The position numbers and the translations under genes were made by a program. A stretch of DNA of 64,000 nt. Source: Nectonema munidae. Taxonomy: Eukaryota; Nematomorpha; Nectonematoida; Nectonematidae. The stretch covers positions 62,001-126,000 of the forward strand of contig JAUIRK010000993.1 in NCBI GenBank assembly GCA_030549495.1. The letters are read 5' to 3'. Below, one piece after another: positions 48,378 to 59,769 of the stretch (the first letter of the stretch is position 1; each line of letters starts with the position of its first letter). A model generated the notes under the pieces. That model was not told where the DNA came from. It worked only from the letters and a program-made list of their open reading frames with translations, and searched no databases.

Positions 48378-50503
48378 CACAGGTCTACAAAAAAAAATTT
48401 TTTTTTCTGGCATGGACATTAAGAACTGTTTTAGACTAATATTTGTATGCAGAATCTAAATCTGATTTCAGATTTGTTCTATCACATCACTTTTTTGTGC
48501 TATAGGTGCACCCCATTTTCCTAAATCTTAAAGTTTTGACTTCTAAATGTGTTAAGTAATAGTGTATTTAAGCCATGATAATATATATTTTTTTCAATAT
48601 GAATTTTTGAATATATATTGAAATATACAAGTTTTTTCTTTTTATAGATTGTATTAATAATTCTTGCTAATTTATGATTTAATAATGGCCACAACATCGC
48701 TAAGAAAGTGCTCAAATGATCGAGATATATTTTGCTATATCTGTGGAAACTAATTTGAAGACTCAAAGGCGCAACATCACGAACTTTCATAAGAGTGTGT
48801 ATCTAGCATACTTTAAAGTACCACTTGGAGACGAAGAGAAAATTTGGCTCCTCATAAAGTGTGCAAGTCTTGTCTAGAAACTTTACGGGCATGGTCTCAA
48901 GGAAGCAAAGTTAAACTAAAGTTTGGTGTGCCCGTGGTTTGGAGACAACCCACTCACTTGGATAACTGTTATTTCTGCCTTGTCAAAGTAAAAGGTTTTA
49001 ATAAGAAAAACAAACAGCATTTGCAATACCCAAGTATTCCTTCAGCTATTCGGCCAGTTCCACACAGTGAAGAAATACCTGTGCCTAAATTCATTAAACT
49101 TCAAAAGATTTACGACACAGATCTCAGTTCAATTTCCTCTTTTGAGGAGGAACTGACAGATATTTTTCAAACATATGATACAGATCGGGAAAAACCATCT
49201 CTATTTACCCATTCTGAGTTAAATGTCTGGTTAGGGATCTATATCTGTAAAAAAGTCTGCTGAATTGTCGGCTTCAAGACTGCTAGAAAAACGAATGCTA
49301 ATACCTGGTACAAGTGTTTAGTTTTATCGCAACAGGGTAAAAGAACTGCGTATGTACTTTCATTCAGATGACCAGCTTGTTTATAGTACTGATTTAAAAG
49401 GGCTACTACTCTCTATGGGACTACCGGCATATGATTCAAAAGATTGAAGGCTTTTTATTGATAGTTCATGGTTGGTTGATATGTGTTGATCTCAAAATGA
49501 TTAACTTTCTTCTTGGCCAGCAAGGAGGATACACAAAATATCCTTGCTTTCTATGCTCCTGGGACAGTAGAGCTACTAAAGAACATTGGAAGAAAAAAGA
49601 TTAGCCACTTAGACAGCGTTTAACACCAGGAGATAAAAATGTGATCAATAAACCTCTACTTGACAGAAATAGAAGTGTTTCCTCCTCTACACATAAAACT
49701 TGGGGTGAAACAGTTTGTAAAAGCTCTTGATCACAATGGGGAATGCTTTAGTTATATATGTTCAGCATTTCCTGGACTTAGTGAAAAAAAAGCCGAAATA
49801 TTTGATGGACCTCAAATTAGAACGTTGATGAAAGATCATCATTTCCTTGCAACAATGACTAAAGAAGAGGCAAGAGATTGGACTGCGTTTTGTAACGTCG
49901 GGCAAAATTTTCTTGGAAAGAAGAAAGCTGAAAACTATAAAGAAATTTTTGAAGAGCTACTTGTCTGCTTTATGGGTTTTGGATGTAGAATGAGCATCAT
50001 AATTCATTACTTGAATAGCCATTTTGACAAGTTTCCAGAAAATCTTGGAAATGTTAGTGAAGAACAAGGGGAACGTTTTCATAAAAATATTAAAACGATG
50101 GAAGAAGGTTATCAGGGCCGATGGGACTCAAGCATGATGGCAGATTATTGTTGGAGTTTAATGAAAGACAACCCAGAAGTTGTATATCAGAGATCAGCTA
50201 AGAAAAATCGCTTTAAATAATGGTCATTTTGCATTGTTTGTTAATTTTTTGTCATGATAATTTTTTCACTTGTAAATAAATTTATATTTGACTTCATTTA
50301 AATAAATTAAATACAATTCTTTTCTATATATATATATATAGAAAATATAATATATATATATTATATAACATAAGCAAATTTTTTGAAAATCTCAAAAAGC
50401 TGATGTGATGGCAAAAAACTGAATTCATATTTGAATTCTATGAGTAAAACTTGGTTAGAATCAGCTAAAAAATCTTTTGCCAGAAACATCGTGTTGACCT
50501 GTG
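48378..50503 (+). mobile_element. Nested 2.1-kb DNA transposon of unassigned superfamily
   Basis: The insert begins CACAGGTCTACA and ends, in reverse complement, CACAGGTCAACA. Further inward, TTTCTGGCA and ATCACATCA occur at similar distances from both ends, so the inverted repeats extend about 125 bp with divergence. CAATAA (48,372-48,377) and TAATAA (50,504-50,509) flank it as a worn target duplication of 5-6 bp. Removing one of these restores the mariner codons GCC AAT AAT AGG CCT. It carries one gene on the plus strand. Ends in CAC and a 5-bp duplication recall Transib, but the protein does not look like Transib or RAG1 to me. Confidence 0.75.
48680..50220 (+). pseudogene. Unclassified transposase-like gene (copy 2)
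   Basis: Broken pieces of about 510 codons run in order. First is an N-terminal CYICG / APHKVCKSCLETLRAW Cys pair region, then LDNCYFCLVKVKGFNKKN and PSIPSAIRPVPHSEEIPVP. A middle follows (QGGYTKYPCFLCSWDSRA; a Cys pair and Trp). The open C-terminal part (49,660-50,220) has LHIKLGVKQFVKALDHNG, FDGPQIRTLM, NFLGKKKAENYKEI, HYLNSHFDKFP, SEEQGERFH and YQGRWDSSMMADYCW. The set of conserved Asp, Glu and His residues (SHFD, SEEQGERFH) could be a catalytic core, which is inference. I recall similar multicopy proteins in cnidarians and arthropods without a functional name. Several frame changes and stops break this copy. Confidence 0.7.
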
Positions 50504-50867
50504 TAATAATAGGCCTTATGTGTGGCAGCAGGATTCCACGCCTTGTCACACCTCAGCAAAAAGTCAAAAATGGTTGTCAGCTAACTTTTATGACTATGCC
50601 AGTCCAAATGTTTGGCCTACAAACTCTGACCCGATGGATTATTATGTATGGGGCGCTGTCGAGAAAGACACCAATCGGTGTCCTAGTACTACAAAAGCCC
50701 AGTTAATTGACAGAATTAAAGCAGTTTAAGACCCTTCCGAGGGAAAGTGTAAAATTAGCTTGTTCTATATTCCGAAGCCGAATAGAAGCTGTAATAAATG
50801 CCAATTGCGGTTATTTTAAATATTTTCTTTTTTTCTGATGAAACTGTCAAATTTATCCCGAACACCC

Positions 50868-51877
50868 ATAATGAATAAATAAAAATATTTTGTTCAAGGA
50901 GAAGTCAAAACATTATTGGCTATATATTTACTTTATGATTTATATATTATATACATAATATATTATTGAATTATTATCACTATTTTAAAGAATGGAAAAA
51001 CTTTTTTAATTTGTTAGCTCAGATTCAATTTATTATTTAAAAATTTTAGTTTGTTCTAAGACACCTGAAGAGAATATTGATCTATTTGATCAATGTTCAA
51101 TTAATTTTTTGCCCAAAAAAAAATCTTTTTGACTTTATAGTAAAAATTTTTAATTTGTTGAAATAATTCACCTATTAAAATGATTTCTTATTTTTACGTA
51201 AGATTAAAATGATTAGTCTCTTTAATTAAAATAAACAAACAAAATTTTTAATTAACTTTAATAATATTATTTGTAAAAACTGTAAGAAGCATTTTCAAGT
51301 TATATTTCTTATACCAGTAAAAAATTTAACCATATTTAAAATAAGTTATTTTTTCCCGTTACATTGGCATAGATTTATTTTGACTTTACTGACCTACAAA
51401 AAAGTTGTCAATAATTAAGAATATTTATATAAAATTAGTTCTACTTATTGTTGACAAAAAATGGGTGTCTTTTTCGCCATGATAATAGCGAATTTTGAAT
51501 TTTTAAAATCATGAATGAATCTTTTTTTTTAAAAAGACAAGTGCTAGCTTAAAAAATGATTCTATCAACGATATAAACTTTATAAATTCCAATAAACACA
51601 CAAATTGTGATATAATTCAATAAACTTAATAAGATTAATTGAAATTAGCGATACTTTTGTATTATCGCTCATTCATTATGATTATAGTATTCAAGACAGG
51701 GCCTGATGGGATTCAAGTTAATGTCAGGTTTAGTCATTTCAGATTAGTTTATGCCTCAAGATATTTTGTTTTTCTAATAATTCTTTTCCTCTAGGAATAT
51801 ATATTATAATTATAAAACAATTTATTGCAAAAAACTCTCAATTTCCTACTAAAATTACACAATTTGTACATGCATAC
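50868..51877. other. Intron sequence, no gene seen
   Basis: AT-rich intronic DNA, searched on the minus strand for the missing CUB 2 first-half exon without success. Confidence 0.5.
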
Positions 51878-52077
51878 TTGTATTGATGAAGCGATAAACC
51901 CCTTGAAATCCTTTGAACGTGGAAAGATGATGATGCTCTCTGCTTGAATTAATGTAGAAAGTGATTGAGATGATATTTCTCTCGCTGTACATTCGCTCAT
52001 CATCCTTCACACAAACCTTTTTTCTTTTCCTATCTTCAGAGTTGTCCACGGTGACATAGTCGATACATTTCTGGCTC
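51878..52077 (-). CDS. sol-1: CUB 1, second half (SOL-1-like exon)
   Basis: A 200-bp exon follows a GTTTTAG acceptor and is followed by a GTATGC donor. It encodes CIDYVTVDNSEDRKRKKVC, which holds cysteines 3 and 4 of the CUB fold, then a strand (NIISITFYINS), a His-rich loop (SSREHHHLSTF) and the closing GFQGVYRF strand. The exon completes the codon left by the 57,387 exon and ends one base into a codon. The next recognised exon, at 44,762, needs two leftover bases, so at least one exon must lie between them. This mismatch is direct evidence that the CUB 2 first-half exon is missing from my reading. Confidence 0.88.
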
Positions 52078-53340
52078 CTAAAACGAAGTGCAAATATCCG
52101 CTAAAATAGTTCATATCATATTTAAAAACAAAGCAAACTATTGAATGTCAAGAAACTTGACTGAACCACGCGTATTCATCCATAAAAAAATTTCAGAAAC
52201 TGGGGTTTGGAGACGAAGCTTACCGATTTGGGGCCAACTTGAGTTGTAGTTGGAATAGTGATTAAAATCAAATTTTACAACTCCAATTCTTATCATAACT
52301 GATATTCGTTAGTAAAGAATTAGAGTAAAGTATATGTTTTTAAAGTCGGAGTCGGAGTTTAGAAGGTCAATTTGGCCTTAAGACAGTTTGGTCTATGGAC
52401 AATTTAGCCTCTAAATATATTGATATTAGCATTTTCTTGAGTTTGCAAACATATGCTACGTCAAAATTATATGTGCTAAGAGCATTAATATTATCCACTT
52501 ATCTTTTTGATCAAACAGATGTCATTTATCTTAGCATACAAACAAATGTGAAAAATTCATTCTCACATTCTTTCTTCTAGGAAGAATATTTTAATTATAT
52601 AAAAAGTTCTCCTATTTTCATTTTATCAAAATGAATGATTTATCTCAGAAGTTAGTAATCATGTTTAGAGATCTTCTTTTTTATGAGTTCTGTCCCTTAC
52701 TTTAGAAAACTTTCTTCGTAAATCAGTAAGCTTCGTCTCATAAGGTCAACAGGAGAAATTTGGGTTCAATTGAAATTTTATGTAAAAATGAAATATTTGA
52801 AAGCATGCAATGGTTATTATAGACATCGATTTGAGAAAAAGTATTTTCACATTTCAACAGATAAATCAATGCAGTGTGTGGATACAGGTTTTAAAATTGA
52901 AAAAATATGATGATAAATGAGAAAAAATGCAAAATGCCTAAACAATATTGGTTCTGGTTTAAGCGTATTCACAAGAAAAAAAATATTATCAAGACAAAAG
53001 CTTTGATTTATAATTGCCAATGAGCGTAGGAATATTTTTCCTACATTCTACACCAAAATTATAATCCAATTTCTTTTTATTGGGAAATTTTAATAACTTT
53101 TGCAATAAACTCACGTTTTTGAAGTTTTTAAATTACATTAGATTTTAAATTTTATAACTTAATAAGACACTCATTTACAAGTAGGTAATACTCCCCATGT
53201 TCTAAAATTCAGAAACTTACGTCATATCGCTTTATCTGCTATGAAACATTAACTTCATTAAATATAGAGCACACTAATTCCAAAAACGTTAAATCTTTAT
53301 GAATTTAATTAACCTACTTATTTTAAGCAAATTTTATAAC
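52078..53340. other. Intron sequence, no gene seen
   Basis: No coding pattern or recognised repeat. Confidence 0.5.
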
Positions 53341-53490
53341 ACTCATTAAAATGATTTTTTTAACGTTATCAATGCCATTTGAAGAAGGTTTACAGTTTTG
53401 CACATAACTAGATAAATCTTTGGCACTAAGCCTCTATCATTCATTTTTCTAAAATATCAAAAAAATATATTTGGTTTTTATATAGTAAAA
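53341..53490 (+). repeat. Unnamed dispersed repeat, copy 1
   Basis: About 150 bp starting CTCATTAAAATGATTTTTTT matches 55,779-55,917 in the same orientation at roughly 90 percent. Shared words include AACGTTATCAATGC and CCTCTATCATTCATTTTTCT. No termini or target duplication are obvious. Confidence 0.7.
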
Positions 53491-54179
53491 ATGAATTCTC
53501 TAGACCGTTTAAATTTCGCACAAAATTGTTTGCAATAAAGCAGCGTGTTTCGAGTATTCAAAAACATATTTTTAATGTTCAGTGTACGAAGCCAGCATAG
53601 GAAGAATTGTTTGACAAGTTAGTTGGATATTACACTTATAGACACACTATGATACATGAAGAATGTTATTACAAAAGGAAATTCCCTATTTCTATTATAT
53701 ATTTAGCAATAATAAATAAATATCATCATGATATCAAAAAAGCATTATAATAAACAAATATCTGGAAATTATATTGGTGATTTAAAAATCGTAAATTATA
53801 AAAATTTCAAGCCATTTTTATTAACTTTATTAATACACAACAGTGGTCCGGCAAACAAGCAGGGAGACGAAAATGATCTAACTTAAAAAAATTTAAAAAA
53901 AGGATAAAAATGTTATTGTACCAAATTGGGAGAATCATATTGCTTCAAATTTCTTGACTTTTCCCAAAAGTTCTGTCTGCATCTTTCGATGCCATTTTCT
54001 TTATAGTTGAATGACACTCTCATGTCAAAAACTCTCAATCAAAATCAACAATTCAAAATTTTCAATAAAATGTTGATATTATTTGTAGTTTATATCTTAA
54101 TGTCTATAATAGATACTCTGTTGAAAATGCATATTTATATACAGTTTTGAACGCATAACACTATAGCCACTTTTTTTTA

Positions 54180-54560
54180 TAAAATGTCTATCAAAATTTG
54201 TTTGATGATAAATATATCTGATAAAATATTCATTCATATTTTACTTAAAATGTACGTTTTTATACTAGATTGCATATGCTGGTTTAATTTCTGGAGAACA
54301 TTTTGCATTTACGATTTAAAAATATTTCAAAGTGTCAATCAAATTTGCGGTTTATGTCTTAAAATTGTCTGCAAAAATTTTAATTCAAATTTTACATGAA
54401 AAATATCCTTTCATACAAAATCAACCAAACTGGTTTCATTTCTGGACTGAGATTTTACATTTAAGGTTTGAAAATATCTGTCAGTATCAATTAAATTTGC
54501 GCTTTACATCTGAAAACAGTCGACAATTTTTTTTTTGAAATTTAGGATAAAATATATGTC
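54180..54560 (+). repeat. Tandem repeat of about 150 bp, two to three units
   Basis: Units share GTCAATCAAATTTGCG / GTATCAATTAAATTTGCG, TTTCATTTCTGGACTGAG / TTTAATTTCTGGAGAACA and the run TTTACATTTAAGGTTTGAAAA / TTTACGATTTAAAAATAT at a period of about 150 bases. A fainter unit may precede at 54,060-54,180. Confidence 0.6.
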
Positions 54561-54996
54561 TTTATAGCAAATGACCAACTAAATAATTATTATCTAATTA
54601 GCAAACTAATCATTCAACTAACTAACTGACTATCTAATTAAGCAAACTAACCAACTAAGTATAGGGAACAAACCAACTAACCTTTGATATGTCATTCCTT
54701 TCAACATTATTTAACAGGTTAAGGACTATTGTGACACCGGTGACTGTAGCATGAATAAAAACTATAACTATGTAAAAAATACACCTCTTAATCACATTTG
54801 CTATGATATTAGAAAAATGACAAAGTTCAAAAACAAATATGCTGTGCAAATGTCAACTTAATTTGTAGACAAAGTTGACATGAGTGAAATATTTTCTCTC
54901 ATACTGTCTCACAGAAGTTTGCAACAAACTTGATTGCATTCACAGAATTCTTAGATCGATTGAAATCTTTTTAAATCATTGTTTTTACTGTCTAAG

Positions 54997-55277
54997 CAGT
55001 GCTTCTCAAACGGTGCCCGCGGAGTACTGGTGCGCCCTTGAAGATAGCCAGGTGAGCCATGAAAGGTAGCCATGTGAACCCTAAGATTCAATCTAGATCA
55101 GCGATTCTTTTCACGCAAAAACGACCAAATAATGAACAACATATGTAGTATGTTCTCTTAATATTTTTTATTTTAAAATTTTATGACCGATTTTTCCATA
55201 TCAATTTCAATAGCGCGCCCCAGAGTTTCAATTATTTCATAGGTGCGCCCTAGGGTAAAAAAGTTTGAGAAGCACTG
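54997..55277. mobile_element. hAT MITE with CAGTGCTTCTCAAAC termini
   Basis: A 281-bp element has exact 15-bp inverted ends CAGTGCTTCTCAAAC and GTTTGAGAAGCACTG. GTCTAAG flanks both sides (54,990-54,996 and 55,278-55,284), consistent with an 8-bp target duplication with one changed base. Sub-terminal GTGCGCCC / GGTGCGCCCT strings and an internal GCGCGCCCC are notable. It is non-coding. Confidence 0.88.
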
Positions 55278-55778
55278 GTCTAAGTTGTGGCAACATTACT
55301 TTTCACATGAGAGCCAAAGTAAATATATTTAGATACAATTTTCCCCAACGTGGTTCAAAAACTCTCCAAGTGTACTCGTCAACAACCCTCTTCAAATGTT
55401 GATGTCGAGATCGAGAAATAACTCATACTTCATAAGAACAAAAAGTAATGAGTTAAACTCACTTGTAGGGATGTATCGATAAATTGTCATTTGCATTGAA
55501 ATCAGCAGCCATTTCAATTTAACGATACTTTGAGTCAAGCTAATTTAAAATAAAATAATCATTATAACTATTTAACTGTGACAATTATTATATGTGTTAA
55601 GTTTTGCAACACGAACACGAGATTTCTTCAAAAATTTAGCAAAACAAACAAAACACAATTTTGTCAAAAGCTAGGACTTTTCAAGGATACAAAATATATT
55701 ATATACATAAAATAATGAAAATTTAAAGTTTCATATTTATTGGCTAAATCTCGTTTTGGATGTGGATGAAATCTAGTG

Positions 55779-55917
55779 GACTCATTGAAATGATTTTTTT
55801 AACGTTATCAATGCAATTTGAAGAAAGTTTACAGTTGTACACACAACTGGATAAATGTTTGGCACTAAACCTCTATCATTCATTTTTCTATATCAAAAAA
55901 ACATATGTGGTTTATAC
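55779..55917 (+). repeat. Unnamed dispersed repeat, copy 2
   Basis: Counterpart of 53,341-53,490, beginning CTCATTGAAATGATTTTTTT. It lacks a few bases around the ATTTTTCTATATC position. Confidence 0.7.
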
Positions 55918-57386
55918 ACTCATACAATGATGATATACCAGTTCCATGTTCAATGACTCATATTTGTTTTTAAAATAAACAAATATCAAAATTGGGATCT
56001 ACTAAATTATGCAAAGTATTCATATTAAAAAAATAAAATTAACATATTTATTAAATAAAAATTTTAATTTGATGAATTGTTCTGAAATTGAGAAAAAATG
56101 ACATATTATGGCAAAAATCTCAAATATATGTGACTCCTTTTCCATCTTCATTACTTATTGAAACCGGTTGGATACTAAAAATGATTAAAATATCATTCAT
56201 TTATAATGTTTTAAAACGTCTAATCGTGTTATTTATCTGCATTCAAAAAGTCGAAATCCACTTAATGTTATTGATAGAGGATATTTAAGTTCGTCATTAA
56301 CTTCAGTGGAACCTGACATGTATCAAGTTTAGCATCAAAGCATCAAGTTCGACTCTCGCACTAAACAACATATATTTTGGAATAGATATTTCCATATAAA
56401 ATTCAATTAATTTTTGATAGCCTAACAGAGTTAAAAATATATACTATTAAAAATTAATTGAGCAAACAAATAATAAATAGTGATTAAGAATGGCGTACTT
56501 ATTCTTATACTTATGATAGATATATCCACTCAAAAAATACAATTGGTAGCAATATAAAATAAATTATCCGCAAAAAAATTCAGTTCGAAAATGGTCCATA
56601 CGAGAAAAAAGGTGTGTAGAGTATATTTGGTATTGCACGAAGGATGATGATTACTAAAACCATCTCACAGATCTGAAGTACTGATCTTGTTTCAGATTGC
56701 CCAATCACCCTCTCTAAATCCGCCACAATCGTCAGCTTTCGATCATTCAGACGAATTGAGTTCTCTACGTATTTTTTGTTTAGTGATTTTTCTAGCTTAA
56801 TGAGTTGTATATAATTTGGTTAAATGAAATAATACATAGTTATCAAACGTAATTTTACAAGTTTGATCACTACTGTATTTGAAGTTGCGAAATTGCTTTC
56901 CCTAAAATGGAATCATTTTCCATAATTAAAAAATTAACCATCCTTTAAATTACTGTTTCATTTGAATATTTTGAACATTTTTTTAATCCGTTTCGCTTAT
57001 ATTTAATATTTTTTCTTTTCGCTGAAGAGATGTATATGGAGTTGTAAGTCAACCATTTTGTTGCTAATGTAAATTTCATATGAATAGTGAGTTTCCGTAT
57101 TTATTATGTTTCGAAGTATGCTTTAAAAGTAAGTTTTATACTAATTTTAAAGTAGTTTTAAAGCAATAGTTGGCTTGTTTTTTATTTTATCAGTTAGTTA
57201 AAGTGTTATTTGTTTATTATTATTATTAAAAGTATTAATTATAAATTTTTAAAGAAATAAAAATTAATTTGTTTTTTAACTAACTAAATAATAATCAGCC
57301 AAATTATTTCTCCTCTTGAGTCTTCCCATATAAAGTTCGAAAGAATGGAAAGGTTTTGATTCTGATAAATGCAAAATATGAGTTAC
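55918..57386. other. Intron sequence, no gene supported
   Basis: AT-rich. A short, faintly transposase-like string (QIAQSPSLNPP near 56,695) is too weak to call. Confidence 0.45.
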
Positions 57387-57564
57387 TTCGTTTTTCGAAA
57401 GTCCATTTCCAACCAAGAAATCTCGACTATTTCGCTTTTATTAGCGATAAAGAAGTAGGATATGCAGTTAAAGTGGAAAGATGTGTAGGTTGCAGGATAG
57501 TTCGGGCTTTGGAAGATTCCAAATTTTTTGAACAAACTGGTGTAGAAGAGGCGTTGTAGGCAAA
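57387..57564 (-). CDS. sol-1: CUB 1, first half (SOL-1-like exon)
   Basis: A 178-bp exon sits between a TTTAG acceptor and a GTAACT donor. It encodes Cys-LQRLFYTSLFKK, then GIFQSPNYPATY, the hallmark CUB motif, then the second cysteine in FNCISYFF and a beta-strand ending in EMDFRK. It begins with two bases and ends two bases into a codon, which joins in frame to the exon at 52,077. This is the outermost CUB domain if the signal-peptide exon at 61.8k is correct. Extracellular ligand or partner binding is the general role of CUB domains. The family call rests on the motif and cysteine spacing, and only the partner is uncertain. Confidence 0.85.
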
Positions 57565-59180
57565 CTAAATGAAAAAAAGGCAATTGTAACAAAATACCCT
57601 ACGTCTCGTAATAAGACACCAATTATTATAATTGCTTACTTTTGCAAATAATTAGAAAATTCTCATGATAATATATCGTTGTGAGAAACAAGGAAAAGAA
57701 TCGGATAAAAATAGAAGTTTGTTTGGCAGTAAGAGAAAATATATAAGATTTTGTTGATTCTTCACCGATTATACTGACTAGAATAGTCAGAAAATATCTA
57801 ATCCATATACCAGAAGATTTATATCAAAAAAGATTATTTATAAACACAGTAGATTTTATTTTTACAAAGTCATCAATGATAGACTTTGGTAGTTTAGAGA
57901 TTAAGAAAAGCTCAGAACATTTTGTAAGCTATAAGATTCTTAACAAAAATCACATAAACTAATTTTAAAATCTGAAGGCTTAGATTCCAAAATTATAATG
58001 ATATACGATTCGCAGTATTCGTGTATCATTTTGGAATTTTCAAGAAGGGGAGGAATGATCTGGGGGAGCGAAGGGCATGTTCAAAAAATTTAGATTTTTT
58101 TAATATTTTTAAAATGTGAGCACAAATTTTCATATAGAGAATGACAAAAATTAATTCGCTTGCAAGGAAGCTACCGTGATTCTTCAGAACTCTCTGACTT
58201 CCGCCTTTCTAGTTACAGCCCGAATATTTAAAAGAGTTGCTTAAATTATCATGATAAGTGATATCGTATTTGGATATGTTCAGCTAATTTGGGGTAATGC
58301 AGTATCCCTTCACTTATAAATCAAAGTGGAAAGATTGATAGGGTAAATGATGAAGTATTTTTAAGTTATACTTTATAAGCCTTTGTCTATTATACTTTAT
58401 ACAAACAATTACGCGAAAAAATCGATGACTTGTGTTTAAAATAGCCAATATCAATATATCGGCAAAATTCTGGATCACTTGCAGGTAAATCGACCCGAAC
58501 CAACCCATTTATACCTTTTGGCGTTAAAACATTCATTATGTTACTTTGAAATTTTTCATAAGGTAAATCACAAAAGAGTTGAATAAAATGGACAAACTTC
58601 TCAAAATTAAGCTTACTCGAAAAGATGAAAGAGTAGAAAGAAGATATGTGAATGAAGAAGTAAAGAAATTTCATCACGCATTGATGAAAGCAAATTGCCA
58701 GTCCTACTTCGTAGATTGTGAAATATTGAAATTGAGAGAGATATGCTTGAACCTAAAAGTGAAAGAGGCTGAAATTCACAGTCAAGAAATATTCATGATA
58801 TGAGTGCTCAAGATGAAAGTGTTGTTCATTCCTACACCATTCTCTTCAATGGAAATCTTTATCAACGTAACCTTTTATATGGAAGGAGATTAAACCTACC
58901 GTTGAATCTGAAGCACTAGATATTACCTCTACTTGATTGATCTCATATAATTTACAATCTTCAAATCTATCTATATTATACGTAACTTGATGTAAGGTTA
59001 ACGACCAGAGTTAATAGTTGGTGTGAGTATCTTTTTTGTAGTGAGTGGACGTAAGCAATATTATGGAATATGGCCTCTATAATCTACTCATTTAAAATGG
59101 AAAAAGCTTTGCAAAAACTTTGTTTATATTTCAATCATCATGCTGGTCAATTCATAAAATCAAGAAAATTGGCTTTAAAG

Positions 59181-59505
59181 CAATGTTTCTAAAAAACGTG
59201 GGGTGCCCCATCCTCCCAGAGGGAGGCGCGTAGGACTTATTTGAAGGGGCGTTAAAAAATTCCAACTTCGCACGGCATTTTAACTTTAATCAAACAGTGT
59301 AAAAATTATCAGGTATTTTGATTAATTTACAATTTTCATCGTTTTTTATTTTTATTTAGTTGACATTTTTATTCGTTGAAATTTTATTCTCATAATTATA
59401 TTGTAATCAAAAAGGTTGATGCTACAAATGACAATGTAACATCCGTTTATTTTTTTTAACTAATATTTATTTGACCGTGGTACATAAAAACCGTGGTTCG
59501 AGGAA
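59181..59505. mobile_element. Probable degenerate hAT MITE
   Basis: The left end CAATGTTTCTAAAAAACGTG and, inverted, CCATATTCCTCGAACCACGG resemble worn CAGTGTTTCTCAAAC-type hAT ends. GGGGTGCCCC and GGAGGCGCG lie just inside the left end. No target duplication is visible. Confidence 0.4.
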
Positions 59506-59769
59506 TATGGCATAAATTAGCAATCTAAATGGCAAATGTGCAAAATATAACCATCACGAAGAGAATATAAAAAAGTTTTGAATGCAGACAGGATGCTGAA
59601 GTAGGAAACACAATTGACAGGCACAAAATTGATTGATTGATACAGACACAATTGATTTTGTGTGTGGCAAGATGTTAAGTAGTGTAGGACAGCGCGAAAA
59701 AACAGAACGGCGATACAAAACAGAGAAATCACTGATGTGTTGGAATAAAGAATTCAATATATAGCATTT

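Larger units (their letters stand above)
47558..50867 (+). mobile_element. Mariner element split by a nested transposon
   Basis: Matching inverted termini GGGTGTTCGGGATAAATTT lie at 47,558 and, in reverse, at 50,867, next to a TA. The transposase is split. The left part (47,820-48,377) reads YIGGYEAVGKRKKHTRLFDC, then RTAEFLQNLQKNVLEDPG and RYYSYKRRG, ending VANN. The right part (50,510-50,830) reads RPYVWQQDSTPCHTS, then WLSANFYDYASPNVWP and MDYYVWGAVEKDTN. The break lies inside the Asn-Asn-Arg-Pro string, where 2.1 kb was inserted. Other stops and shifts show the mariner is itself decayed. Without the insert it is about 1.18 kb. Confidence 0.9.

Noticed and set aside
56690-56770. QIAQSPSLNPP string as a transposase DDE remnant
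   Set aside because: Too short and not supported by neighbouring motifs.
58390-58803. Overlapping open frames on both strands
   Set aside because: Neither has a recognised domain. The minus frame lies between the putative leader and CUB 1 exons but shows no CUB pattern or clean splice sites.
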